Of a stretch of DNA of 64,000 nt, positions 46,988 through 57,034 are shown piece by piece. Within the stretch, counting starts at the first letter, position 1. Each line of letters starts with the position of its first letter. A model generated the notes under the pieces. The model worked only from the letters and a program-made list of their open reading frames with translations. It was not told the DNA's origin and did not search any database. The stretch comes from Fidelibacterota bacterium (GTDB taxonomy: Bacteria > Fidelibacterota > UBA8477 > JABMPR01): contig JABMOS010000113.1 in assembly GCA_013203185.1 (NCBI GenBank), positions 1-64,000 on the forward strand. Direction: 5' to 3'. The translations under genes were made by a program, and so were the position numbers.

Positions 46988-49660
46988 GTGGCCAGTGTAA
47001 ACATTCATCAAGATACCGATCCCCAGGAAACCAGTGAGTGGCTGGATTCTCTAGCAGCTGTCTTTGAACAGGAGGGTGTTAATCGAGCCCATTTTCTGGT
47101 AAATGAACTTATCGATTATGCCAGTCGGCATGGTGTGCGACTCCCCTATAGCCCCAATACATCCTACCTGAATACTATTCCTGTTTCCCAACAGTCTCAA
47201 TTTCCTGGCGATAGGGATATTGAACGTCGTATCAAATCAATTGTACGCTGGAATGCCATGGCCATGGTGGTTCGTGCTAACAAAGCCAGTGACGGCATTG
47301 GTGGTCACATCTCCACCTATGCATCTTCAGCCACCTTACTTGAAATCGGTTTTAATCATTTTTTCAGATCAGCCACCGATGAGTTTGGTGGAGATCTTGT
47401 GTATTTTCAAGGTCATGGATCACCGGGAATTTATGCCCGTGCCTTTTTAGAAGGCCGCCTCAGCGAACAGGATTTGGTTAACTTTCGTCGTGAATTAGCA
47501 GATGGCGGTGGGCTGTCCTCGTATCCACATCCCTGGCTGATGCCCAATTTCTGGCAGTTCCCAACGGTATCAATGGGTCTGGGTCCCCTGCAGGCTATTT
47601 ATCAGGCGCGCTTCATGCGCTATATGGAAAACCGCGAACTGATTCCACGAAGTGATCGCAAAGTCTGGGCTTTCCTGGGTGATGGTGAGATGGATGAACC
47701 AGAATCACTGGGAGCCATTACACTGGCCTCTCGCGAAAAACTGGACAACCTGATTTTTGTTGTAAACTGTAACATGCAGCGACTGGACGGTCCTGTCAGA
47801 GGTAATGGCAAAGTGGTCCAGGAACTGGAAGGTGCCTTCCGTGGTGCTGGCTGGAATGTCATTAAAGTGATCTGGGGTTCAGAATGGGATGAACTGCTGG
47901 CCAAGGACAAAGATGGTATTCTGGCCAAACGTATGGAAGAAGTCGTGGATGGTGACATCCTCAAATATATCGTTGAAGGTGGCTCATATATCCGCGAGCA
48001 TTTCTTTGGTGCCTATCCTGAACTACTTGAGATGGTAAATCATCTTAGTGATGAAGACTTGGAAAAATTAAAACGAGGTGGACATGATCCTGCTAAGGTT
48101 TATGCCGCTTATGCTGAAGCATTGGCCCATGTAGATCAACCTACTGTAATCCTTACCAGTACGGTTAAAGGGTATGGAATGGGTGAGGCCGGGGAAGGTA
48201 AGAATATTACCCATGGTCAGAAAAAGCTCAATGAGAATGAACTGAAAGCTTTCCGCAGCCGTTTTGGAATCCCTATTTCTGATGAAGATGTCACTAAAGC
48301 ACCCTTTTACCGTCCAGATGAAGATTCTGAAGAGATCAAATATCTAAAGGCGCGCCGAGAAGCATTGGGTGGACATTTTCCAGCCAGACGGAGCTCTGCA
48401 GAGCCCACAATAACACCGGAGTTGTCTGCATTCAAAGCCGCTCTGGAAGGCACCGGAGATCGTGCACAATCTACAACCATGGCCTTTGTTCGCATACTCT
48501 CCATGTTGACCAAGGATAAGACCATGGGCAAGCGGGTCGTACCCATCGTTCCTGATGAAGCCCGTACTTTTGGTATGGAGTCTCTATTTAGAAGTCTGGG
48601 TATCTATTCCAGCGTGGGCCAGCTCTATGATCCTGTGGATTCGGATCAATACCTATACTATCGAGAAGATATCAAGGGGCAAATCTTAGAAGAGGGTATT
48701 ACCGAAGCAGGTTCTGCAAGCTCCTGGGTTTCAGCAGCTACGTCCTACAGCACCCATGGTGTCAACATGATGCCATTTTATATTTATTACTCCATGTTTG
48801 GCTTCCAGAGAGTGGGAGACATGTTCTGGCTGGCTGGTGATATTCGTGCCAGAGGCTTCCTGTTGGGAGCAACAGCTGGTAGAACCACACTAAACGGAGA
48901 AGGTCTCCAGCATCAGGATGGTCACAGTCTGCTTGCCGCTGCAACCATACCCAATTGCCGTGCTTATGATCCTGCGTACTCCTACGAAATTGCAGTCATT
49001 ATTCAGCATGGTATGAAACGAATGATGCAGGACCAGATTGATGAATTTTACTATCTCACACTGGAAAATGAACCCTATATCCATCCAGCTATGCCCAAAA
49101 ATGCCGAAGAAGGCATTATTAAGGGGATGTATCAGCTCTCAAGCACTGGCAAAGCCAAAGCAGATATGCATGTTCAACTGCTGGGTTCAGGTGCAATTCT
49201 GGGTGAGGTGTTGGCTGCTGCAGAAATCCTCAAGAAGGATTGGAAAGTGACTTCAGATATCTGGAGTGTCACAAGTTATTCAGAACTGAGATTGGATGCT
49301 CAGGATGCCCAACGCTGGAATCGTCTCCATCCCACAAAGGAGAGACGCAAAGCCTACGCCTGTCAGCTCATGCATGATATGGTGGGGCCTGTGATTGCAG
49401 CTTCAGATTACATCAAGCTGGTTGCTGAACAGATATCCATTTTTATCGATAAGCCCTTTATTGCTCTGGGAACCGATGGATTTGGACGAAGTGAATCCAG
49501 GGAAAATCTCAGGAAATTCTTTGAAGTTGATCGGTATTCCATAGTAGTTACAGCACTCTTTCAATTACAAAAAATGGATGTGATAAAAGGTGATATCGTG
49601 GCCAAGGCCATCAAAAAATATAAAATCCAAACTGAATCAGATAATCCAGTCAAGCGTTGA
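46988..49660 (+). CDS. aceE: pyruvate dehydrogenase E1 component (homodimeric)
   Basis: 'GHISTYASSATLLEIGFNHFFR', 'DLVYFQGHGSPGIYARAFLEGR', TPP motif 'GDGEMDEPES...NCNMQRLDGPVRGN'; GTG start with GAGG RBS. Confidence 0.97.
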   Translation: MASVNIHQDTDPQETSEWLDSLAAVFEQEGVNRAHFLVNELIDYASRHGVRLPYSPNTSYLNTIPVSQQSQFPGDRDIERRIKSIVRWNAMAMVVRANKASDGIGGHISTYASSATLLEIGFNHFFRSATDEFGGDLVYFQGHGSPGIYARAFLEGRLSEQDLVNFRRELADGGGLSSYPHPWLMPNFWQFPTVSMGLGPLQAIYQARFMRYMENRELIPRSDRKVWAFLGDGEMDEPESLGAITLASREKLDNLIFVVNCNMQRLDGPVRGNGKVVQELEGAFRGAGWNVIKVIWGSEWDELLAKDKDGILAKRMEEVVDGDILKYIVEGGSYIREHFFGAYPELLEMVNHLSDEDLEKLKRGGHDPAKVYAAYAEALAHVDQPTVILTSTVKGYGMGEAGEGKNITHGQKKLNENELKAFRSRFGIPISDEDVTKAPFYRPDEDSEEIKYLKARREALGGHFPARRSSAEPTITPELSAFKAALEGTGDRAQSTTMAFVRILSMLTKDKTMGKRVVPIVPDEARTFGMESLFRSLGIYSSVGQLYDPVDSDQYLYYREDIKGQILEEGITEAGSASSWVSAATSYSTHGVNMMPFYIYYSMFGFQRVGDMFWLAGDIRARGFLLGATAGRTTLNGEGLQHQDGHSLLAAATIPNCRAYDPAYSYEIAVIIQHGMKRMMQDQIDEFYYLTLENEPYIHPAMPKNAEEGIIKGMYQLSSTGKAKADMHVQLLGSGAILGEVLAAAEILKKDWKVTSDIWSVTSYSELRLDAQDAQRWNRLHPTKERRKAYACQLMHDMVGPVIAASDYIKLVAEQISIFIDKPFIALGTDGFGRSESRENLRKFFEVDRYSIVVTALFQLQKMDVIKGDIVAKAIKKYKIQTESDNPVKR

Positions 49661-49667
49661 CAAGGGT

Positions 49668-49765
49668 GTCATCCTGAGGTGTCACACTGAGCTCGTCGAA
49701 GTGCTCTCGAAGGATAGACACAAAGAGGAACTATATTATGCTTCGTCAGGCTCAGCAAGACGTAA
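49668..49765. repeat. dispersed repeat, copy D, between aceE and aceF
   Basis: 'GTCATCCTGAGGTGTCACACTGAGCTCGTCGAAGTGCTCTCGAAGGAT...GCTTCGTCAGGCTCAGCAAGAC'; same word family as copies A/B. Confidence 0.7.
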
Positions 49766-49822
49766 ACAGAGATTTTTTGGAAAAGTATCAGATATTCATA
49801 ATGATTGAAGAGAGAAATTGAT

Positions 49823-51085
49823 ATGCTAAAAGAAATAATCATACCGGATCTTGGGGAAGGCATTGATAGTGTTGAAGTCGGCGAGATTAATGTCAAACCG
49901 GGTGATCATGTAGATGTCGGTGATATACTTGTCCTTCTTGAAAGTGACAAGGCCTCCATGGAAATTGAAGCAGAGATTGCTGGAACCATAAAAGACGTAC
50001 GAATTACCACTGGTTCTGAAGTCAGCACCAATACTATCCTGGCCACCATTGAAGCAGATGAAGCTGAAGAAGAAACAGCTCCTGAGCCAGAAGAAGTTAA
50101 GGCTGAGAAAAAACCTGCTAAAAAAGCTCCGGTGGAAACTCCAGTCGAGGAGGAACTTCCCAAAGCACCTATTGAAGTTCCTGTGACCAAGCGCCGTGTT
50201 ATCCCTGCCAGCCCTTCTGTGCGCAGGTTCGCCAGAGAATTGGGTGCGGACCTCAGTCAAGTTAGTGGAACGGGTCCCAAGGGTCGTGTCCTTAAAGAGG
50301 ATGTCCAAAATTTTGTCAAGAGTCGTCTAAGTGGCGCACCTGCTATTGGTCTAAGTAGAGCACCACAACCTGAAATTGATTTCAGTCAGTGGGGTGAAAT
50401 CGAAACAGTACACCTGAGTAAAATCCGTCGCGCAACTGCAGTGAATCTGCAAAATGCCTGGCAGACTATTCCCCATGTGACCCAGAACGATGAGACAGAT
50501 ATTACAGAATTGGAAGCTTTCAGGCAGGTGTATAAGCATGCCGTAGCCAAGGATGGTGGTAAACTGTCTATTTTGCCCTTTATCATGAAAGCGGTGGCCA
50601 ATGCCCTCAAGGAATTTCCAGACTTTAACAGTTCACTTGATGCACACGGTGAAAACCTAATTCAGAAAAAATATATCCATTTGGGAATTGCTGTAGATAC
50701 GCCAAATGGTTTGGTTGTGCCGGTTATCCGTGATGTTGACAAGAAAAGCTTGAGTGAACTTGCTGTGGAACTGGTGGATGTGAGCACCCGAACCCGGGAT
50801 CGCAAAATTAAACCTGCTGAACTGGTTGGAGCTACTTTCTCCATCTCAAGTCTCGGCGGCATCAGTGGAACTGGTTTTTCACCCATTGTCAATCCGCCTC
50901 AGGTTGCTATCCTTGGTGTTTCACGATCCAAGATTCAACCAGAGTTTGATGGCTCAGAGTTCCAGCCATGTCTCATGCTACCTTTTTCCCTATCCTATGA
51001 TCACAGGGTAATTGATGGTGCAGCAGCAGCCCGGTTTACAAAATTTATCGCTGATGAATTGAAGGCGATTAAAAATTTATTTTAG
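49823..51085 (+). CDS. aceF: dihydrolipoamide acetyltransferase (PDH E2), single lipoyl domain
   Basis: Lipoyl motif '[13 protein letters not shown]'; E3-binding '[36 protein letters not shown]'; catalytic '[15 protein letters not shown]'; ATG 49823. Confidence 0.96.
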   Translation: MLKEIIIPDLGEGIDSVEVGEINVKPGDHVDVGDILVLLESDKASMEIEAEIAGTIKDVRITTGSEVSTNTILATIEADEAEEETAPEPEEVKAEKKPAKKAPVETPVEEELPKAPIEVPVTKRRVIPASPSVRRFARELGADLSQVSGTGPKGRVLKEDVQNFVKSRLSGAPAIGLSRAPQPEIDFSQWGEIETVHLSKIRRATAVNLQNAWQTIPHVTQNDETDITELEAFRQVYKHAVAKDGGKLSILPFIMKAVANALKEFPDFNSSLDAHGENLIQKKYIHLGIAVDTPNGLVVPVIRDVDKKSLSELAVELVDVSTRTRDRKIKPAELVGATFSISSLGGISGTGFSPIVNPPQVAILGVSRSKIQPEFDGSEFQPCLMLPFSLSYDHRVIDGAAAARFTKFIADELKAIKNLF

Positions 51086-51100
51086 TTTCAGGAGTCATAG

Positions 51101-52516
51101 ATGTCTAAATCCCTTCATGCTGATGTAGTCGTTTTAGGTGCAGGTCCAGGAGGTTATGCTGCTGCATTTCGCGCAGCTGATCTTGGTAAAACTGTCATTC
51201 TCATTGATAAGGACAAGACCCTGGGTGGTGTTTGCTTAAATAGAGGGTGTATTCCTTCTAAAGCCCTACTCCATCTGGCAAGGGTGAAATCTGAAAGTTC
51301 CGAAGTGAAAAGCTTTGGTCTCACATTCGCAGAGCCGGAATGGGATCTTGAAGCAGTCAAAAAGTGGAAGAACGAGCGAGTCGTTGGGCGCTTAACCAAG
51401 GGCATCGCAGCCCTGGCCAAAGCCCGAAAGGTCCAAACTGTAACTGGTTCAGGTGTATTTACATCTCCAACGAGCATTGAAGTCACTGGCTCTGATGGTG
51501 TCGTTAAAATCACATTCGAGGATGCCATTATTGCAGTAGGCTCTCATCCCACAAAGATTCCTGGTTTTCCTGAAGATCCCCGGATTATGGATTCAACGTC
51601 AGCTCTTGATCTAGATGGTGTACCTGAAAACCTGCTCATTATTGGTGGGGGATATATCGGTCTTGAAATGGGCACGATCTATTCAGCTCTTGGATCAAAG
51701 GTCACTGTCGTGGAATTTATGCCCAATTTGCTTCCTGGTGCCGATCCTGATGTGGTCAAGCCCCTGGAAAAAAGATTGATGAAAGATTTTGCTTCTATCC
51801 AGACCAGTACCAAAGTTTTGAGTATTGAACCCCACAAAGAGTATCTGGCAGTGAATATCGAAGGCAAATCCGGACCTGAAACTTTGAAGGTTGATAAGGT
51901 CCTGGTAGCTGTAGGCCGTCGTCCCAACACTTTTGGAAGTGGCTTTGAAGACATCGGTATTGATATTGATGAGCGCGGATTCATCAGGGTTGATGAAAAA
52001 CGTCAAACCAATATTCCTCATATTTACGCCATCGGTGATATCACCGGGGATCCCATGCTAGCTCATAAAGCAACCCATGAGGGCAAAGTGGCCGCAGAAG
52101 TGATTTGTGGTCAACCAGCTGCCTTCGATGTATCCATTATTCCTGCAGTTATCTTTACAGATCCAGAGATAGCCTGGGCTGGTTTGACAGAAACTCAAGC
52201 CAAAGAGCAAGGGATAGAATATGACAAGGGTGTCTTCCCCTGGTCTGCCAGTGGTCGTGCACTCGCTCTTGGACGTACAGAAGGATTCTCAAAAGCTCTA
52301 TTTGACAAAGAGAGTGGTAAATTGATTGGGATGAGTATTGTAGGTACCAATGCCGGCGATTTAATCGCTGAAGCGGTTCTGGCTATGGAGATGGGGGCTG
52401 ATGCAGAAGATATTGCTCTCATTATTCATCCTCACCCAAGTTTATCTGAATCTGTTGGGAATGCCGCCGAGATCGTTGCTGGTAGTATTACTGATCTATT
52501 TGCACCAAAGAAATAA
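51101..52516 (+). CDS. lpdA: dihydrolipoamide dehydrogenase (E3)
   Basis: 'VVVLGAGPGGYAAAFRAADLG', redox motif 'GGVCLNRGCIPSK', 'YAIGDITGDPMLAHKATHEG', C-terminal 'HPHPSLSE'. Confidence 0.97.
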   Translation: MSKSLHADVVVLGAGPGGYAAAFRAADLGKTVILIDKDKTLGGVCLNRGCIPSKALLHLARVKSESSEVKSFGLTFAEPEWDLEAVKKWKNERVVGRLTKGIAALAKARKVQTVTGSGVFTSPTSIEVTGSDGVVKITFEDAIIAVGSHPTKIPGFPEDPRIMDSTSALDLDGVPENLLIIGGGYIGLEMGTIYSALGSKVTVVEFMPNLLPGADPDVVKPLEKRLMKDFASIQTSTKVLSIEPHKEYLAVNIEGKSGPETLKVDKVLVAVGRRPNTFGSGFEDIGIDIDERGFIRVDEKRQTNIPHIYAIGDITGDPMLAHKATHEGKVAAEVICGQPAAFDVSIIPAVIFTDPEIAWAGLTETQAKEQGIEYDKGVFPWSASGRALALGRTEGFSKALFDKESGKLIGMSIVGTNAGDLIAEAVLAMEMGADAEDIALIIHPHPSLSESVGNAAEIVAGSITDLFAPKK

Positions 52517-52531
52517 GCATCTGAGGGGATA

Positions 52532-53185
52532 ATGTCAAACTTCCGAATCATTGATATTGAACAATGGGAGCGGAAGGAACAATTCGATTTTTTTAAGGGA
52601 TACGACAACCCGTTTTTTGGGTTGACTGCAGATATAGACGTGGGCAAACTTCTTGAATATACCCGTCTTCGCGGTCACTCATTTTTCGCTGCTTATTTGT
52701 ATATTTCTCAACTTCAGGTAAATAAAATTAAAGAATTCCGTTACCGGATAGTCGAAAACCAGGTAGTGGATTATGCAAAAATTTCAGCTGGCTCCACCGT
52801 TCTTAAGTCCAATGAAGTCTTCACTTTTTGCTATTTCGATTATATGGAATCTTTTAAGGCATTTGAAGCTCATGTTCTGGAGCAAATTGAAGCCTGTCGC
52901 CAGCCGGAAAGCCTTCTAGACGACCAAGATCATAATTTAGCCCAGGTGCATTACTCAGTAATTCCATGGGTCCATTTTAGGGGGTTTAGTCACCCTAGAA
53001 ACTATGGAAATGGGGACAGTATCCCCAAAATTGTATTTGGAAAATATTTAGATGACCATGGGTCTATAACCATGCCAATTTCAATAGAGGCTCATCATTC
53101 CCTCATGGATGGATTTCACATGGGACAGTATTTTGAAGGCTTTCAGTCTTGTGCTAACTTGCCCGAAAATTTTTTAGAAGGCTAA
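52532..53185 (+). CDS. chloramphenicol acetyltransferase-like acyltransferase
   Basis: CAT-family active site 'EAHHSLMDGFHMGQYFE'; 'NPFFGLTADIDV'; begins 15 nt after lpd. Confidence 0.88.
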   Translation: MSNFRIIDIEQWERKEQFDFFKGYDNPFFGLTADIDVGKLLEYTRLRGHSFFAAYLYISQLQVNKIKEFRYRIVENQVVDYAKISAGSTVLKSNEVFTFCYFDYMESFKAFEAHVLEQIEACRQPESLLDDQDHNLAQVHYSVIPWVHFRGFSHPRNYGNGDSIPKIVFGKYLDDHGSITMPISIEAHHSLMDGFHMGQYFEGFQSCANLPENFLEG

Positions 53186-53187
53186 AC

Positions 53188-53643
53188 TTGGAATATAATC
53201 TAATTCAGCATGGAACCGATGCCTACGAAGCATCCCTGAAATTAAGGCATCAAATCCTCAGAAAACCTATTGGGATGGATTTGTTTGACGGCTCATATGA
53301 TGACTTGAGCCAGGAGTCACGATATTATCACTTCGGTGCATTTGATGATAGTGGAGAATTGATTTCCAGTGTCATTGGTATTCCTACAGCGACCCATGAA
53401 GTGCGGATCAAGCAGATGGTTGTTGCCGAGAGTCACCAGAACCAGGGTGTAGGCAAAAGACTTTTCATGGCCTTTGAAGCCTATCTTTTAAATCTTGGAT
53501 TTCAGGTTTTTATTCTTCACGCACGGATGAGCGCCCATGGGTTTTATTTGAATATGGGATATGCAATTATGGGCAATGAATTCCAGGAAGTTGGCCTACC
53601 ACATTATAAGATGAGTAAAACCTTTAGACCTCATCCTGACTAG
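53188..53643 (+). CDS. GNAT-family N-acetyltransferase
   Basis: 'IKQMVVAESHQNQGVGKRLFMAFEAYLLNLG' acetyl-CoA-binding motif; 'NMGYAIMGNEFQEVGLPHYKM'. Confidence 0.93.
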   Translation: MEYNLIQHGTDAYEASLKLRHQILRKPIGMDLFDGSYDDLSQESRYYHFGAFDDSGELISSVIGIPTATHEVRIKQMVVAESHQNQGVGKRLFMAFEAYLLNLGFQVFILHARMSAHGFYLNMGYAIMGNEFQEVGLPHYKMSKTFRPHPD

Positions 53644-53656
53644 TCTTTTTCGCATT

Positions 53657-54259
53657 TTACTTCCCCTTACGCAGCGAAAAGAAATTCAGTCCACTCCCAC
53701 GCTTGGCACTTCGCCGTTTTTGCGAGATTGGGAAGGTCCCTTCAGACACTGCTTTAACATCTTCAATTGAGTAAAAAGCCTTGGGGTTAAAACGTTTTAC
53801 CTCATCAATAGTGGTTTGGAGATCCCTTCGGGCAACAATACTATACAGAAGTTTAACAGGACCTTGGGCGCCGGTAGCATCCACCACGGTGATCCCCAAT
53901 CTTTTCTCTCTGAAGAAGCTCACTAGCGCATCAGCGTTTTCGCGTGTGATTATTCTCAGAGCAACTTTCCCCACATAGAGATGGCGCTCAATGGCAATCC
54001 CAACATAGTTCCCAGCGGCAAAGCCAGCAGCATAGAAGACAAAATAGAAGGGAGAACTCAGGTTCTTCATTACATTTGAAATAACGACCAGCCAGATGAA
54101 GACCTCAAAAAACCCCAGTAGAGATGCAAGCGTTTGAACGCCTCGGGCGACAAATAATATTCTGATTGTGCCCAGACTAACATCAACAATTCGAGCCAAA
54201 AATATTAGTATAGGTAAAATGATGTACGCAAACCACCAGACTTCAAGCCAGGCTTCCAT
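53657..54259 (-). CDS. UPF0316/DUF2179-type membrane protein
   Basis: 'ARIVDVSLGTIRILFVARGVQTLASLLGFFEVFIWLVVISNVM', 'GFAAGNYVGIAIERHL', 'VTVVDATG'-type C-terminal domain. Confidence 0.85.
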   Translation of the reverse strand: MEAWLEVWWFAYIILPILIFLARIVDVSLGTIRILFVARGVQTLASLLGFFEVFIWLVVISNVMKNLSSPFYFVFYAAGFAAGNYVGIAIERHLYVGKVALRIITRENADALVSFFREKRLGITVVDATGAQGPVKLLYSIVARRDLQTTIDEVKRFNPKAFYSIEDVKAVSEGTFPISQKRRSAKRGSGLNFFSLRKGK

Positions 54260-54281
54260 GATTAACTCCAGTCCAGGTCGG

Positions 54282-56753
54282 TTATTTTACGAGCAAGCAT
54301 TTTCCTGAAAGTTCCTGATTGCCCAAGGTTGCTTTAAAAATGTAGACGCCACTGGGGAGATTGTGTGCTTCCCAATTGAGCACGAGGCCGCCCGGTCTGG
54401 CGTCTTGTTTCAACCTATCCACTTCACGACCATCCAGACTATAGAGTCGTAACTCAAGGACACCAGCTTCCTGAATGCTGAATCTGAAGCTTGTACTGGC
54501 GTTAAAGGGGTTAGGGAAATGATCCTCTAAGTGAAAGATGTTAGGATTGATTTGTGGGGTATCAATGACATCACTAGAAATAAAGTTCACTCTGAAGTCA
54601 TCAAAATAGATACTTCCTGCGTCCTTATTGTTGTCATCCGTTTCAGCCAGATAAATTTTAGTCCAGGTGATGGGAAAACTAAGGATTGCATTTGAGTTGC
54701 CCCAGTGAGGCGTTGCTTCAGTGAGCATAACAGCAATTTCTCGCCACTCATTATCCCAATTGATACCAGGAGCAGCGTCAGTGAAATTTAGGATGAATTT
54801 CTCATCTGAGGCGTTTTTAAACTCACCTCGAATCCAGTGGGCAGAATTGTCGCCATAAACCTGTATTGAGACTGACTCTGGTGTTCCAGAAATAGGTATA
54901 TTGCAATCCATGTAAAGCACACTGGTACCACCGGTAACAAGGTTATAATTCAATTTTCCAGAAGTAGGTGACGAAACAAATTGTTCTGTATCTGGGACGA
55001 AGCTGCATTCTGACAAGTTTATGACTGCGCCACTGAGGGTAAAGTTGTTGGTATTGTCAAAATTGTCCAGAATGACCGATGTGGAAGTGCCAACCATGAG
55101 AGGTACTGACCCGCTCACACCATGATATGATGCTTCAATTGAGCCCGATCCAGCATTCAGTGCGTGGACTGCGCCATCAACTGATATGGATGCGATCTCA
55201 GGCGTTACCCACCAATCATATGAATCATAGTCAACCTGGATCAGATTTCCAAAACCATCCCTGGCTATGGCACTCATGAGCTGAATATCATCAACTTCCA
55301 GTACAACTGGATCAGGAGTAAGCACGAGACTGGCAATATCCGTCACATGAACCAGCATGGTATCGCTAATAACACCATGTTGAACATAAAGCAACCCGCT
55401 TGCCTCAGTGGAGGAAGCTGAGAAAAGACCTGTTTCTGATATTGAGCCAATAAGGGAATCGCATGACCAGAGAACTGAATCGCTATTTATGGTAACCGGG
55501 TTATAGTAGGTATCGGTTCCTGTGACTTCAAATTGGATCTGACTTTCCACCAGGGAAAACGTTTCTTCCCAGGGCAAATTAATACAAGCCAGTGGCCCCG
55601 TGGGTGCCTTTGAAATAGCCATGAGAGCGTTTGCCACAGAACGTTCTCCACCAGCATCAGAGGGGCTGCTTACCACTTCGCCGCGTACCACCATGGCCGT
55701 TGATCCACCACCATCCAGGTTAATTCCCTGATAGATACCCCACTCCAGCATGTAGTCTGCGAGTTCAAAAAGACTCATACCTACACTATAGCCTCCTTGG
55801 CGGCCATCAACTGTAAAGAAATAAACCACACTACTATCTGCGCTAAATCCCACAGCTGTTCTAGGATGGCGGTCATGAGCGAAACTGGAGCCCACAGATT
55901 CAGCTTCCCATTCAACACTCCTGACGCCATTCCTGATAATACGTGGAGTCCCACCGATGAGTTCTTGTAGAATATTATTTTCTGCAGGGTGAAGCAGTAA
56001 TTGGATAGCCAGGGTATCCCCGACAAAAATGGAGTCATTGAGAAAGTCGCGTGCAAAGCCATGGCCTGAAAGTACGGCGCCCATATTTGTTGGGATGGGC
56101 ATATTTCCAGATTCTGCTCCCATGAGGCTGTCTTTAGAAGTTACCACGGCATATTGTGGGGCATTGATACCTGGAGGGGGGTGAATAAACTGGACACTAA
56201 TTTCTGTGCCCCACTGATTGGTACCAGTCGAAGCCCCATGATAGTGGTTATAGATAGTGAGCTGATTCTCTTGTCTCACTTCATTTACACCGTCGATGGA
56301 AATATTAGAGGAATTATTTTTAACAACTTGACCATTGTAATCCAGGATATTAATAAATGGTTTTTTAGATGCTGTCAGAGCGAACACAGAACGTGGATAC
56401 GGTCGCTTGAGCAGGGTGCGGTTCACTATCTGGGCTCCAATGGGTACACCTCCGCTGGCATAAAAATCCCCGTTTATGGCCCCAATGACGGTATGACCTG
56501 GGGCATTGGTGCGATTTGCCATGGATGAGGTTCGTTCATTGCCTTCTATAGCATCAAAAGCCTTTACTGTTTCAAGGGTATTCATTGTATCGGCTAGATC
56601 AACCTCAAGGATTTGAATATGCCAGGGACCAACGGGCAGGTATGCATGATGGTGAATAATACCGGGACCAACAGGTCGACTGGTAAGCTCCTGAGCAGCC
56701 AGGGAGATAAATGAAAGTGCAGTAAGCATTATCAGTAGTGATGATTTTTGCAT
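54282..56753 (-). CDS. secreted phosphodiester glycosidase (NAGPA/DUF2233-like) with T9SS/FlgD-like C-terminal domain
   Basis: 'HPRTAVGFSADSSVVYFFTVDGRQGGYSVGMSLFELADYM...INLDGGGSTAMVVRG'; C-terminal 'FPNPFNASTSFRFSIQEAGVLELRLYSLDGREV...GVYIFKATLG'. Confidence 0.88.
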   Translation of the reverse strand: MQKSSLLIMLTALSFISLAAQELTSRPVGPGIIHHHAYLPVGPWHIQILEVDLADTMNTLETVKAFDAIEGNERTSSMANRTNAPGHTVIGAINGDFYASGGVPIGAQIVNRTLLKRPYPRSVFALTASKKPFINILDYNGQVVKNNSSNISIDGVNEVRQENQLTIYNHYHGASTGTNQWGTEISVQFIHPPPGINAPQYAVVTSKDSLMGAESGNMPIPTNMGAVLSGHGFARDFLNDSIFVGDTLAIQLLLHPAENNILQELIGGTPRIIRNGVRSVEWEAESVGSSFAHDRHPRTAVGFSADSSVVYFFTVDGRQGGYSVGMSLFELADYMLEWGIYQGINLDGGGSTAMVVRGEVVSSPSDAGGERSVANALMAISKAPTGPLACINLPWEETFSLVESQIQFEVTGTDTYYNPVTINSDSVLWSCDSLIGSISETGLFSASSTEASGLLYVQHGVISDTMLVHVTDIASLVLTPDPVVLEVDDIQLMSAIARDGFGNLIQVDYDSYDWWVTPEIASISVDGAVHALNAGSGSIEASYHGVSGSVPLMVGTSTSVILDNFDNTNNFTLSGAVINLSECSFVPDTEQFVSSPTSGKLNYNLVTGGTSVLYMDCNIPISGTPESVSIQVYGDNSAHWIRGEFKNASDEKFILNFTDAAPGINWDNEWREIAVMLTEATPHWGNSNAILSFPITWTKIYLAETDDNNKDAGSIYFDDFRVNFISSDVIDTPQINPNIFHLEDHFPNPFNASTSFRFSIQEAGVLELRLYSLDGREVDRLKQDARPGGLVLNWEAHNLPSGVYIFKATLGNQELSGKCLLVK

Positions 56754-56989
56754 GAGATTTTCTCCCGTTGGGCTAGGTCTGACATCTGATTTGTATCATG
56801 AGTTATCCAACTCCCTTGTCTGCAAAACTGATGAATGAAAAGAATTTATACTTTTATTGAAGGTGGCCGTAGGGTCCTCAAAATTTGATTTAATTTTCAT
56901 TATATTTTCTCTAATGGTGAGAATATAACCTCGCAGAATTTTGTTTGTAGGAGTTTGTTAATTTTATTCACAAATTGAGTTTAGAAAAA

Positions 56990-57015
56990 AAGCCACCATT
57001 AATGGTGGCTTTTAA
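56990..57015 (-). terminator. intrinsic terminator after outer-membrane protein gene
   Basis: AAAAGCCACCATTAATGGTGGCTTTT palindrome, minus-strand T-tract follows. Confidence 0.85.
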
Positions 57016-57034
57016 TGTGAGATGTTTGGATTTA

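Noticed and set aside
49590-49808. 72-aa ORF 'CHTELVEVLSKDRHKEELYYASSGSARRKQRFF'
   Set aside because: Translation of dispersed repeat copy D plus the aceE end; a typical spurious repeat-derived ORF.
49826-50308. 160-aa minus-strand Phe-rich ORF opposite aceF
   Set aside because: Phe-rich runs are the reverse complement of Glu/Lys-rich linker codons of E2; not a gene.
52532-53185. Chloramphenicol resistance gene
   Set aside because: CAT active site is present, but coupling to PDH genes and lack of mobile context argue for a metabolic CAT-fold acyltransferase; resistance not claimed.
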